This document shows positions 27,393-32,843 of a stretch of 64,000 nt of DNA, one piece after another. A model generated the notes under the pieces. That model made no database searches, was not told where the DNA came from, and saw only the letters and a program-made list of their open reading frames with translations. The position numbers and the translations under genes were made by a program. The stretch is from a virus, in the IMG/VR virus record IMGVR_UViG_3300036790_000317, positions 33,921 through 97,920 of that record, one strand, 5' to 3'. Each line of letters starts with the position of its first letter. The stretch's first letter is position 1.

Positions 27393-27615
27393 TCCTGGCA
27401 GCTTTCTTCTCAGGGAAGAGATCTAGCAGGATGTCATAGAGCCGCTGCTCTTCCGGGCTGGATACCGCGTACACACGTTCTTCGGAAACATTCATCGTCC
27501 AGGCGATGACGCCGATGGTGCCGTGGCGCACAGCACGTGCGTATTCGCTGATAGCTGACCGGACGCTTTCGGCCAGCTGCTTGTCCGTTATATTCCGTAC
27601 CTGTCCTTCTGCCAT
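27334..27615 (-). CDS. hypothetical protein
   Basis: 93 residues from the ATG at 27615 (MAEGQVRNITDKQLAESVR). Charged, helical, with a DLFPEKKAAR stretch. The start lies 2 bases after the 3' end of tRNA-Arg(CCG), so its message begins where the tRNA is cut off. Family not recognised. Confidence 0.5.
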   Translation of the reverse strand: MAEGQVRNITDKQLAESVRSAISEYARAVRHGTIGVIAWTMNVSEERVYAVSSPEEQRLYDILLDLFPEKKAARNDERTSARSLYQAPENQKR

Positions 27616-27616
27616 G

Positions 27617-27689
27617 CGCCTCATGCAGGATTCGAACCTGCGGCCTCGTGCTCCGGAAGCACGCGCGCTCTCCGCTGCGCCAATGAGGC
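27617..27689 (-). tRNA. tRNA-Arg(CCG)
   Basis: Acceptor GCCTCAT/ATGAGGC, D-arm GCGC/GCGC, stem CGTGC/GCACG with loop TTCCGGA, T-loop TTCGAAT. Confidence 0.92.
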
Positions 27690-27752
27690 AAGCATCTTCA
27701 ATAGCATGGTGGTTGACATCACTGAGATGGCTGATGGTGGTGGAAGTGGTGG

Positions 27753-27832
27753 TGGTGGAGGAGGGATTCGAACCCCCAGTGCCGAAGCTACGACTTTACA
27801 GGCCGCTGAGCAGCCAGTTGCTCAACTCCACC
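27753..27832 (-). tRNA. tRNA-Tyr(GTA)
   Basis: Acceptor GGTGGAG/CTCCACC, loop CTGTAAA, long variable arm as in bacterial Tyr tRNAs, T-loop TTCGAAT, A73. Confidence 0.92.
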
Positions 27833-27836
27833 TCGG

Positions 27837-27909
27837 GGTGAATGAAGGGAATCGAACCCTCAACGACCGGGTCCACAACCCAGCGCTCTGCCAGTTGAGC
27901 TACATTCAC
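27837..27909 (-). tRNA. tRNA-His(GTG)
   Basis: Acceptor GTGAATG/CATTCAC, stem CTGGG/CCCGG with loop TTGTGGA, T-loop TTCGATT. C73 and a G just before position 1 (27910) give the G-1:C73 pair that marks His tRNAs. Confidence 0.93.
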
Positions 27910-27911
27910 CG

Positions 27912-27983
27912 TGCGCGAAGAAGGACTCGAACCTTCGGCCTGCCGGATGTGAACCGGCTGCTCTCCCGCTGAGCTACTCACGC
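27912..27983 (-). tRNA. tRNA-Val(CAC)
   Basis: Acceptor GCGTGAG/TTCGCGC with two G-U pairs, stem GCCGG/CCGGC with loop TTCACAT, T-loop TTCGAGT, A73. Confidence 0.92.
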
Positions 27984-27984
27984 G

Positions 27985-28057
27985 CGCTCCCGGAGGGACT
28001 CGAACCCCCACCCTCCTGATCCGTAATCAGGCGCTCTGTCCGTTGGGCTACAGGAGC
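27985..28057 (-). tRNA. tRNA-Arg(ACG)
   Basis: Acceptor GCTCCTG/CGGGAGC, stem CCTGA/TCAGG with loop TTACGGA, T-loop TTCGAGT. A34 would need the host TadA to become inosine. Confidence 0.9.
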
Positions 28058-28099
28058 ATGATCATCATCTTGCTGGCAATCAAAGCAATGATGGCAGTG

Positions 28100-28171
28100 T
28101 GGGCAGTGAAGGAATCGAACCTTCGGCCACCGGCTTGTCGAGCCGGTGCTCTCCCACTGAGCTAACCGCCC
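28100..28171 (-). tRNA. tRNA-Val(GAC)
   Basis: Acceptor GGGCGGT/ACTGCCC, stem CCGGC/GCCGG, T-loop TTCGATT, A73. The loop is TCGACAA, so position 33 is C instead of the near-universal T. Confidence 0.85.
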
Positions 28172-28217
28172 GTAATTAAGCAGTCCGGTAGTGGTTAGCA
28201 TGTGAATCGTAGCTACG

Positions 28218-28291
28218 CGGCCCCTACCGGGATCGAACCGGCGACCCCCGCCTTGACAGGGCGGTGCTCTAACCAGCTGAGCTAAGAGACC
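28218..28291 (-). tRNA. tRNA-Asp(GTC)
   Basis: Acceptor GGTCTCT/AGGGGCC, stem CCGCC/GGCGG with loop CTGTCAA, T-loop TTCGATC, G73 as expected for Asp. Confidence 0.93.
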
Positions 28292-28375
28292 TTGTGCTTA
28301 CCGTGTGCCACGTACGCTTATTGGCTGTTCCCGTGGCCCCGCAAGCTCTACCTGTCGATTCTGGCAAGCAGGATG

Positions 28376-28447
28376 CTCCCCCGGCTGGACTCGAACCAGC
28401 AACCCTGCGGTTAACAGCCGCTCACTCTGCCATTGAGCTACAGGGGA
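28376..28447 (-). tRNA. tRNA-Asn(GTT)
   Basis: Acceptor TCCCCTG/CGGGGGA, loop CTGTTAA, T-loop TTCGAGT, G73 as expected for Asn. Pair 27-43 is A-A. Confidence 0.92.
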
Positions 28448-28496
28448 ACGTAGAGATCAGGATCATGATGGCAGTCAAAAGATTCCTGGCTATTAG

Positions 28497-28570
28497 TAGC
28501 GGAGGGTGGATTTGAACCACCAATCTGTGGATTATGAGCCCACCGGGATACCGAATTTCCCTACTCCGCG
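28497..28570 (-). tRNA. initiator-type tRNA-fMet(CAT)
   Basis: 5' CGCGGAG, 3' CTCCGCT: pair 1-72 is a C-U mismatch, the mark that bars EF-Tu and allows formylation. The D-stem is GGGA/TCCC, so pair 11-24 is purine-pyrimidine as in initiators. The anticodon stem has G29 G30 G31 against C41 C40 T39, close to the initiator three G-C pairs, with loop CTCATAA. The T-loop TTCAAAT equals that of E. coli tRNA-fMet. Confidence 0.85.
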
Positions 28571-28664
28571 ACGCATGCTGTTTTCATTACTAACTATATG
28601 CTGTGGAACCCGATGACGCAACCACAACGACCAGATAAGTAGTTAAAGATCACGTCACCGGGCG

Positions 28665-28690
28665 GCACTAGGGCGGGCGAGCCCTAGTGC
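28665..28690 (-). other. hairpin downstream of tRNA-Glu(TTC)
   Basis: A perfect 10-base-pair stem, GCACTAGGGC with GCCCTAGTGC and loop GGGCGA. It starts 4 bases beyond the 3' end of the tRNA. There is no T-run, so it is more likely a processing or stability element than a simple terminator. Confidence 0.55.
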
Positions 28691-28694
28691 GCTG

Positions 28695-28766
28695 TACCTC
28701 CACGGGGACTCGAACCCCGTTCCGAGGATTGAAGGTCCTCGATCCTAACCTATGGACGATGGAGGC
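28695..28766 (-). tRNA. tRNA-Glu(TTC)
   Basis: Acceptor GCCTCCA/TGGAGGT, stem GAGGA/TCCTC, T-loop TTCGAGT, A73. The loop is CCTTCAA, so position 33 is C. Confidence 0.88.
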
Positions 28767-28866
28767 ATAAGCAGGTGCTCATGACCGGTGCTAGCAACCC
28801 TCATGAACTTGCCCGGGACTCTTACCACTCGACACCCGGGTCCTCAGGCTGCCTGCTACAGCCCCG

Positions 28867-28940
28867 TGCCCCGTACCGGAATCGAACCGGTGATTTCCTG
28901 ACTGAGAATCAGGCGTCATAACCGCTAGACTAACAGGGCT
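28867..28940 (-). tRNA. tRNA-Glu(CTC)
   Basis: Acceptor GCCCTGT/ACGGGGC, stem CCTGA/TCAGG with loop TTCTCAG, T-loop TTCGATT. The 3' acceptor 7-mer is present twice in tandem (28861-28874), a small duplication at the tRNA end. Confidence 0.9.
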
Positions 28941-28948
28941 GGTGATTC

Positions 28949-29011
28949 CCGGGTGCTATCGGGGGGAACCGGAGAACGCCACGTAGCTGAACCACGGGGG
29001 CCTGCACCCGG
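28949..29011. repeat. 63-base inverted-repeat element in tRNA spacer
   Basis: CCGGGTGC and GCACCCGG form an 8-base-pair outer stem around 47 bases. The size is near that of a tRNA, but there is no T-arm or readable anticodon in either direction. It may be a decayed tRNA or a folded spacer. Confidence 0.4.
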
Positions 29012-29017
29012 AAATCG

Positions 29018-29090
29018 TGCGTCACGCCGGGATCGAACCGGCGGCCATCCGCTTAGAAGGCGGGGCTCTGTCCAGCTGAGCTAGTGACGC
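29018..29090 (-). tRNA. tRNA-Arg(TCT)
   Basis: Acceptor GCGTCAC/GTGACGC, loop CTTCTAA on CCGC/GCGG, T-loop TTCGATC, A73. Pair 27-43 is a C-A mismatch. Confidence 0.9.
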
Positions 29091-29097
29091 ATGAGGT

Positions 29098-29262
29098 TTA
29101 CAGCTTCGCTGCCAGCAGCCCGAGGACCCGGGCAACTTCTTTGGTAACGAGATTTTGCGCAGCTTCTTGGTCCTGCGGGCTTTCGATATCCGTGATGAGG
29201 TCTTCGATAGCAGCCTTGACCTTCTTGGCGAGAAGTGACTGGAGCGTTTCCAGCAAATCCAT
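29098..29262 (-). CDS. small helical hypothetical protein
   Basis: 54 residues (MDLLETLQSLLAKKVKAAIE, ending VLGLLAAKL). GGAGG lies 5 bases before the ATG, and the frame is amphipathic-helical throughout, so it is probably real despite its size. It sits between tRNA-Arg(TCT) and tRNA-Lys(TTT). Function unknown. Confidence 0.6.
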   Translation of the reverse strand: MDLLETLQSLLAKKVKAAIEDLITDIESPQDQEAAQNLVTKEVARVLGLLAAKL

Positions 29263-29283
29263 GTATCCTCCACCGTTCGGCTG

Positions 29284-29354
29284 TGCCCCGCCAAGGAATC
29301 GAACCCTGACCCACCGGGTAAAAACCGGCTACGCTGCCATTACGCCACCGAGGC
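29284..29354 (-). tRNA. tRNA-Lys(TTT)
   Basis: Acceptor GCCTCGG/GCGGGGC with a G-G clash at 7-66, stem GCCGG/CCGGT with loop TTTTTAC, T-loop TTCGATT, A73. Confidence 0.88.
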
Positions 29355-29358
29355 CCCG

Positions 29359-29431
29359 TGACGAGAGATGGACTCGAACCACCGCCCTGCGAGTTATGGG
29401 CCCGCTGCTCTGCCTCCTGAGCTATCTCGTC
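29359..29431 (-). tRNA. elongator tRNA-Met(CAT)
   Basis: Acceptor GACGAGA/TCTCGTC fully paired, D-stem GCTC/GAGC with C11-G24 as in elongators, T-loop TTCGAGT, A73. The loop is CCCATAA, so position 33 is C. An ATA-reading Ile2 tRNA (modified C34) is not fully excluded. Confidence 0.85.
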
Positions 29432-29442
29432 ATAACAGCATA

Positions 29443-29820
29443 CTATGTCATCGTTACCACTGCGCCAGCAGCCTTGAAGATTTTCTCAGCAGCCTCAGCT
29501 TTTTCTTTCGGCACCCTTTCCAGTATCTTGACCGGTGCCGCCTCGGCCAGGTCCTTGGACTCCTTCAAGCCGAGGCCGGTGAGAACCCGGATCTCCTTGA
29601 TGACCTGGATTTTCTTATCACCTGCTGATTCTAGCATGATCGTAAACTCGGTCTGCTCATCAGCAGGCTCTTCGGGTGGCACTATCACATCGGTGATGGC
29701 TGGCAGCGGCACGTCGGCTGTGACATCAAACTTGTCCTCGAACATCTTGCGGAACTCCGCAAGCTCAGAAAGCCGCATGTTCTCGAACGTGCTCAGCAGA
29801 GTATCCAGGTTAACGTCCAT
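29443..29820 (-). CDS. rplL: ribosomal protein bL12 (L7/L12) homologue
   Basis: 125 residues, the usual length. It has the N-terminal helical dimer part (residues 1-35), a Pro/Glu-rich hinge (PLPAITDVIVPPEEPADEQ) and the globular C-terminal domain with EFTIMLES, KKIQVIKEIRVLTGLGLKE and SKDLAEAAP. These match the EF-G/EF-Tu-binding face of bL12. AAGGAAGG precedes the ATG. It would enter the ribosomal stalk and recruit translation factors. Phage-borne bL12 genes are known; here it stands within a tRNA array. Confidence 0.93.
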   Translation of the reverse strand: MDVNLDTLLSTFENMRLSELAEFRKMFEDKFDVTADVPLPAITDVIVPPEEPADEQTEFTIMLESAGDKKIQVIKEIRVLTGLGLKESKDLAEAAPVKILERVPKEKAEAAEKIFKAAGAVVTMT

Positions 29821-29841
29821 CGTTTTCCTTCCTTACGGAGG

Positions 29842-29916
29842 TGGGCAAGGGAGGATTTGAACCTCCGGTCTACCGCGTATCAGACGGTTGCTCTGACCAG
29901 GCTGAGCTACCTGCCC
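29842..29916 (-). tRNA. tRNA-Ile(GAT)
   Basis: Acceptor GGGCAGG/CTTGCCC, stem ACCGT/GCGGT with loop CTGATAC, T-loop TTCAAAT, A73. Confidence 0.92.
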
Positions 29917-29933
29917 GTCATGTGCCTTTCACG

Positions 29934-30194
29934 TTAGTCTATGACCGGCAAGCCATGCAGAAAACGCTCAACATCTGAGCGGTAGGTAACTATCCCGTGA
30001 GGAGATCCCGGATGAGAGTTATCTACGTACCGCATGAGGCCGTGGTCATAAAGCTGGCCGGTGCAAGAACTAACCGTCTGCCCGGTCATCCACTTGTTAA
30101 ATTCACCTCTCTGCTGACCTAGAATTACGTTCAGGTCATCATCTGTCAGCCCGAGTGGGCAGCTTTGCCTCATCTTTATCATTTCTGTCATCAT
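29934..30194 (-). CDS. hypothetical protein
   Basis: 86 residues (MMTEMIKMRQSCPLGLTDDD), with GAAGAG upstream. A TDDDLNVILGQQRGEFNKWM segment suggests a small helical DNA- or protein-binding domain with HTH-like spacing, followed by YDHGLMRYVD. Lies between the two Ile tRNAs. Family not recognised. Confidence 0.5.
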   Translation of the reverse strand: MMTEMIKMRQSCPLGLTDDDLNVILGQQRGEFNKWMTGQTVSSCTGQLYDHGLMRYVDNSHPGSPHGIVTYRSDVERFLHGLPVID

Positions 30195-30202
30195 CTCTTC
30201 AG

Positions 30203-30276
30203 TTGGCCTGGGAGGACTTGAACCTCCTGCCTCCCGCGTATAAGACGGGCGCTCTCACCAGATGAGCTACAGGCCA
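30203..30276 (-). tRNA. tRNA-Ile(TAT)
   Basis: Acceptor TGGCCTG/CAGGCCA fully paired, stem CCCGT/GCGGG with loop CTTATAC, T-loop TTCAAGT. It reads AUA directly, whereas most bacteria use a modified CAT anticodon. Confidence 0.9.
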
Positions 30277-30321
30277 CCGACATCTGGCTGCTCAGCCAGT
30301 CAGGAACATGCACTCCCGGAG

Positions 30322-30405
30322 CGGAAGACGGAGGTGCCGACCCCCCAGGACCTTCGCCCTGCGCCGGTTTTCAAGACCGGATGCCCCGCCGGGAGCGCGT
30401 CTTCC
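30322..30405 (-). tRNA. tRNA-Ser(TGA)
   Basis: Acceptor GGAAGAC/GTCTTCC, stem CCGGT/ACCGG with loop CTTGAAA, long variable arm, G73 as in Ser. The T-loop GTCGGCA lacks T54 and A58. Confidence 0.85.
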
Positions 30406-30415
30406 ATAGTCATGC

Positions 30416-30580
30416 TTATTCTTTTTCTTCTTTTACCATCTTTCTGCTGACCCGCCTGACCTGGCCACCCATAGCCCGGAGTGCTGCTGGCGGGATCCGG
30501 TACGCATCTCCGTTGCTGGCATGCTTCCATGGCTTGCAAAGCTGGCAGCCTTTCCAGCGCCTGGTGCTCGTTCTCGGCAT
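30416..30580 (-). CDS. small basic zinc-motif protein
   Basis: 54 residues from the ATG at 30580 (MPRTSTRRWKGCQLCKPWKH), with AAGG upstream. A CQLC pair, several His residues and a very basic C-terminus (VRRVSRKMVKEEKE) suggest nucleic-acid binding. Too short for a sure call. Confidence 0.5.
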   Translation of the reverse strand: MPRTSTRRWKGCQLCKPWKHASNGDAYRIPPAALRAMGGQVRRVSRKMVKEEKE

Positions 30581-30618
30581 GACACGCCCTTGCTGGCTAT
30601 CAGGATGGTTGTGGCAAG

Positions 30619-30701
30619 CGGAAGACGGAGGGCACGATCCCCACGCCTTACGGCGCGTGCCGGCTAGCAACCGGCCCCCGGCCCCGCCGGGTTCGTCTTC
30701 C
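30619..30701 (-). tRNA. tRNA-Ser(GCT)
   Basis: The same GGAAGAC/GTCTTCC acceptor as the other Ser tRNA, stem GCCGG/CCGGC with loop TTGCTAG, long variable arm, G73. The T-loop is ATCGTGC, again without T54 and A58. Confidence 0.85.
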
Positions 30702-30745
30702 GAGGCTGCCTGGCCACGGCAGCAACGGCCGGGGTGATTTCTTCG

Positions 30746-30828
30746 TGCGCGGGGAGGGATTCGAACCCTCATGCCCTTGCAGGCACACGCTCCTGAGGCG
30801 TGCGCGTATACCGTTCCGCCACCTGCGC
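30746..30828 (-). tRNA. tRNA-Leu(CAG)
   Basis: Acceptor GCGCAGG/CCCGCGC with one A-C mismatch, stem CACGC/GCGTG with loop CTCAGGA, long variable arm, T-loop TTCGAAT, A73. Confidence 0.9.
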
Positions 30829-30830
30829 AA

Positions 30831-30888
30831 GGTTGCCGTTGCAAGATTCGAACTCGCGGCAGGCGCCTGCCAGGCAGGCAACGGCAAC
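30831..30888 (-). tRNA. tRNA-like element without D-arm
   Basis: GTTGCCGTT pairs over nine bases with AACGGCAAC, and a regular T-arm (GCGAG, loop TTCGAAT, CTTGC) is present. Only 22 bases lie between the 5' strand and the T-arm. They fold as one GCCTG/CAGGC hairpin, followed by GCCTGCC. There is no D-arm and no normal anticodon loop. It is either a decayed tRNA or a small tRNA mimic. Confidence 0.5.
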
Positions 30889-30889
30889 G

Positions 30890-30962
30890 AGCGGACGACC
30901 GGGATCGAACCGGCGGCCTTCACCTTGGCAAGGTGACGCGCTTCCTGCTGCGCCACGTCCGC
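30890..30962 (-). tRNA. tRNA-Gly(GCC)
   Basis: Acceptor GCGGACG/CGTCCGC fully paired, stem TCACC/GGTGA with loop TTGCCAA, T-loop TTCGATC, U73 as in Gly. Confidence 0.93.
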
Positions 30963-31011
30963 AAGCCTCCCCGGAGAGAGGGTCTTTCTAACTGCTCATG
31001 GCTGGTGCTGC

Positions 31012-31632
31012 TTATGCTGACACTAGCAGCCCGGCCGGGACGTCGAATTCGTTCAGGCCACAGTTCTGCTCGCAGTGGCAGGGCAGCTTAGTGCCCTCGG
31101 TGAATGCTTCCCATTCAGCCCTGGTGTAGACGTGGTGACCGATCAGGTACTCGTCCACGTCGTCCTGCACCGGGAACTCGCCAGCCTTGACCCGGTTGAT
31201 GAATTCCTGGTACGCACGCGGCGTAAACTCTACCGGCTCGGCGTCTGGATCTTTGGTGTCGGTCACCAGGATAACCGTCGGCTGCCGCGGTACACCCATA
31301 CTGATTTCCACGCAGTTGCCGTTGGCATGTGAACGACTGGACGTGAGCGGCTCGGCGCCAACTTCCACGCAGTTGCCGCCCGTCGGGCCAGACCGGCTAG
31401 ACGTGCGCCGCGCTCCGATCTGCACGCACTGGCCGTCGGACACGCTGAGTGACGACTTAAGCGCACCGCCGATCTGCACGCACTGGCCGTTGGAGAAGCT
31501 GAGTGACGACGTGTGCAGCGCGTCCACCTGAACGCACCCACCATTGGTAACGCTGAGCGGCGACTTGAACGCCCGGCCGACACCGACGCATCCGTCGCTG
31601 CTGCACCGTGAGCTAACTTTCCATCCTTGCAT
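31012..31632 (-). CDS. DUF397-like protein with six repeated N-terminal motifs
   Basis: 206 residues. DUF397 proteins are normally about 60-70 residues with one SSxSxxxGxCVEV motif and a DSKDP...FTPxxWxxF end. Here that first motif occurs six times in a row: DGCVGVG, NGGCVQVD, NGQCVQIG, DGQCVQIG, GGNCVEVG, NGNCVEIS. It is followed once by VTDTKDPDAEPVEFTPRAYQEF. The C-terminal part ends in CHCEQNCGL. In actinobacteria DUF397 genes accompany XRE regulators. Here the only clear XRE gene is at 54202. GGAAG precedes the ATG. Confidence 0.75.
   Translation of the reverse strand: MQGWKVSSRCSSDGCVGVGRAFKSPLSVTNGGCVQVDALHTSSLSFSNGQCVQIGGALKSSLSVSDGQCVQIGARRTSSRSGPTGGNCVEVGAEPLTSSRSHANGNCVEISMGVPRQPTVILVTDTKDPDAEPVEFTPRAYQEFINRVKAGEFPVQDDVDEYLIGHHVYTRAEWEAFTEGTKLPCHCEQNCGLNEFDVPAGLLVSA
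31382..31535. repeat. tandem repeats inside the DUF397-like gene
   Basis: Units of roughly 50 bases recur, best seen in the shared CTGCACGCACTGGCCGT followed by GCTGAGTGACGAC near 31420-31460 and 31470-31512. The units encode the CVQ motif copies, so the gene grew by in-frame unit duplication. Confidence 0.65.
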
Positions 31633-31669
31633 AACTTCCAGTTCCCTTCGTCCGGGATTTTTCTTGCCG

Positions 31670-31741
31670 AGCCTCCGCCCGGTGCTGACCCGGGGACCTC
31701 CACCGTACCAGGGTGGTGCTCTTCCGCTGAGCTATGGAGGC
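31670..31741 (-). tRNA. tRNA-Thr(GGT)
   Basis: Acceptor GCCTCCA/CGGAGGC, stem CCACC/GGTGG with loop CTGGTAC, T-stem CCCGG/CCGGG, U73. The T-loop GTCAGCA lacks T54 and A58. Confidence 0.88.
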
Positions 31742-31782
31742 ATAAACAAAATGCTCTTGGCTGTCACACCTGCAATGGCTGA

Positions 31783-31935
31783 TTACAGCGCGTTAACAAA
31801 CTTCGCCATCGAGCTGGCTGCCGAATGCAGCCCGTTATAAGCGTGGCGCGTAAATGTGGCAGCACCCACGGGCTGGGTAGCAATATAGAAAATGATGAAC
31901 AGCGCCACTGCCCAGGTAATAGCCTTTTTCAGCAT
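31783..31935 (-). CDS. 50-residue membrane protein
   Basis: MLKKAITWAVALFIIFYIAT starts the frame: a basic N-terminus and one transmembrane helix at about residues 5-20, then a short soluble tail (LHSAASSMAKFVNAL). The ATG lies only one base after A73 of tRNA-Gln(TTG) and has no clear ribosome-binding site, so it may be read as a near-leaderless message after tRNA processing. Confidence 0.6.
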   Translation of the reverse strand: MLKKAITWAVALFIIFYIATQPVGAATFTRHAYNGLHSAASSMAKFVNAL

Positions 31936-31936
31936 G

Positions 31937-32008
31937 TTCGCGGAAGTGGATTCGAACCACTATAGACGACTCCAAAGGTCATCGTCCTGCCAGTTAGACG
32001 ATCCGCGA
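31937..32008 (-). tRNA. tRNA-Gln(TTG)
   Basis: Acceptor TCGCGGA/TCCGCGA fully paired, stem ATGAC/GTCGT with loop CTTTGGA, T-loop TTCGAAT. Confidence 0.92.
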
Positions 32009-32075
32009 TCGTGTACGTCAGCTAAAACATTCTCTGTTGCAACTGTACGATGGCTGTTATTAGATTTCTGGATGG

Positions 32076-32148
32076 AGCCTGCTGCAGGTCTCGAACCCGC
32101 CACCTGCCCTTTACAGGAGGGCTGCTCTGCCACATGAGCTAAGCAGGC
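32076..32148 (-). tRNA. tRNA-Thr(TGT)
   Basis: Acceptor GCCTGCT/AGCAGGC fully paired, stem GCCCT/AGGGC, T-loop TTCGAGA, U73. The loop is CCTGTAA, so position 33 is C. Confidence 0.88.
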
Positions 32149-32186
32149 CAAGATCCTCATGGCTGTCATGCCTTCACTGGATATCG

Positions 32187-32272
32187 TACGCCCGCCCGGA
32201 CTCGAACCGGGAAGCTCCTCGCGGAGCACAGCCACCTCAAGGCTGCGCGTCTGCCCATTCCGCCACGAGCGC
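32187..32272 (-). tRNA. tRNA-Leu(GAG)
   Basis: Acceptor GCGCTCG/CGGGCGT, stem CAGCC/GGCTG with loop TTGAGGT, long variable arm, T-loop TTCGAGT. Confidence 0.92.
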
Positions 32273-32276
32273 AATG

Positions 32277-32349
32277 AGCCGCCGACAGGTCTTGAACCTG
32301 CCACCTTCCCATTACGAGTGGGACGCTCTGCCTGATGAGCTACAGCGGC
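32277..32349 (-). tRNA. tRNA-Thr(CGT)
   Basis: Acceptor GCCGCTG/CGGCGGC, stem TCCCA/TGGGA with loop CTCGTAA, T-loop TTCAAGA, U73. Confidence 0.92.
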
Positions 32350-32373
32350 GTAAAATCAGTACATGGAATAACG

Positions 32374-32446
32374 CTCCCGACCCTGGATTCGAACCAGGAC
32401 CATCCGCGCTCAGAACGCGGCGTCCTACCAATTAGACTAATCGGGA
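32374..32446 (-). tRNA. tRNA-Gln(CTG)
   Basis: Acceptor TCCCGAT/GTCGGGA, stem CCGCG/CGCGG with loop TTCTGAG, T-loop TTCGAAT, G73. Confidence 0.92.
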
Positions 32447-32523
32447 ATGATGAGCCTCCTCCACGAATCAGGCATGGACAGCCTCTCTTATCAGAAGAGG
32501 AGACGCGGTCTCGGACGGAAGCG

Positions 32524-32598
32524 TGCGCAAGGCGAGATTCGAACTCGCATTCCACGGGGTTTGAGCCCGCGAGCATTACCAGTTAGCGTTACTTGCGC
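32524..32598 (-). tRNA. tRNA with CAA anticodon (Leu codon TTG), short variable arm
   Basis: Acceptor GCGCAAG/CTTGCGC fully paired, stem GCGGG/CCCGT with loop CTCAAAC, T-loop TTCGAAT, A73. By anticodon it reads UUG (Leu), but the variable region is only five bases (GGAAT), unlike every normal bacterial Leu tRNA. Charging identity is uncertain. Confidence 0.75.
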
Positions 32599-32599
32599 G

Positions 32600-32672
32600 T
32601 GCGCCGGGAGAGGATCGAACTCCCAACCCCCTGGGTAAGAGCCAGGTACTCTGCCAATTGAGTTACCGGCGC
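32600..32672 (-). tRNA. tRNA-Lys(CTT)
   Basis: Acceptor GCGCCGG/CCGGCGC fully paired, stem CCTGG/CCAGG with loop CTCTTAC, T-loop TTCGATC, A73. Confidence 0.92.
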
Positions 32673-32676
32673 ATAA

Positions 32677-32738
32677 GATGCCGGGCTGCCTGCGGAAGCC
32701 CCACCACAAGCTGGGCAGGCACGGGAAGGAACCCGGCA
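32677..32738. repeat. long inverted-repeat element in tRNA spacer
   Basis: GATGCCGGG and CCCGGCATC form a nine-base-pair outer stem; inside, GCCTGC and GCAGGC form a second stem. No T-arm or D-arm is present. The nine-pair outer stem and inner GCCTGC recall the D-armless element at 30831. The remaining spacer to 32843 shows no gene. Confidence 0.5.
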
Positions 32739-32843
32739 TCATTGATGCTCATGTCACCACGGCGCCCGCTATGCGCTAGCTTTACCTGCCCATTTGAAGC
32801 ACAGTCCGTAGCGTATTCTCGGAGAATACTGGCATAAGCACCG

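Noticed and set aside
28781-28866. Possible extra tRNA or third permuted half with a CCCGGG repeat and TTCATGA
   Set aside because: No T-arm, no seven-pair acceptor, and the best stem has only six pairs.
30619-30701. Selenocysteine or suppressor tRNA among the Ser-type tRNAs
   Set aside because: Anticodons are GCT and TGA (reading UCA), with seven-pair acceptors; no TCA, CTA or TTA anticodon was found in complete tRNAs.
31382-31535. CRISPR array in the repeats of the DUF397-like gene
   Set aside because: Repeats are contiguous, coding and in frame, with no unique spacers.
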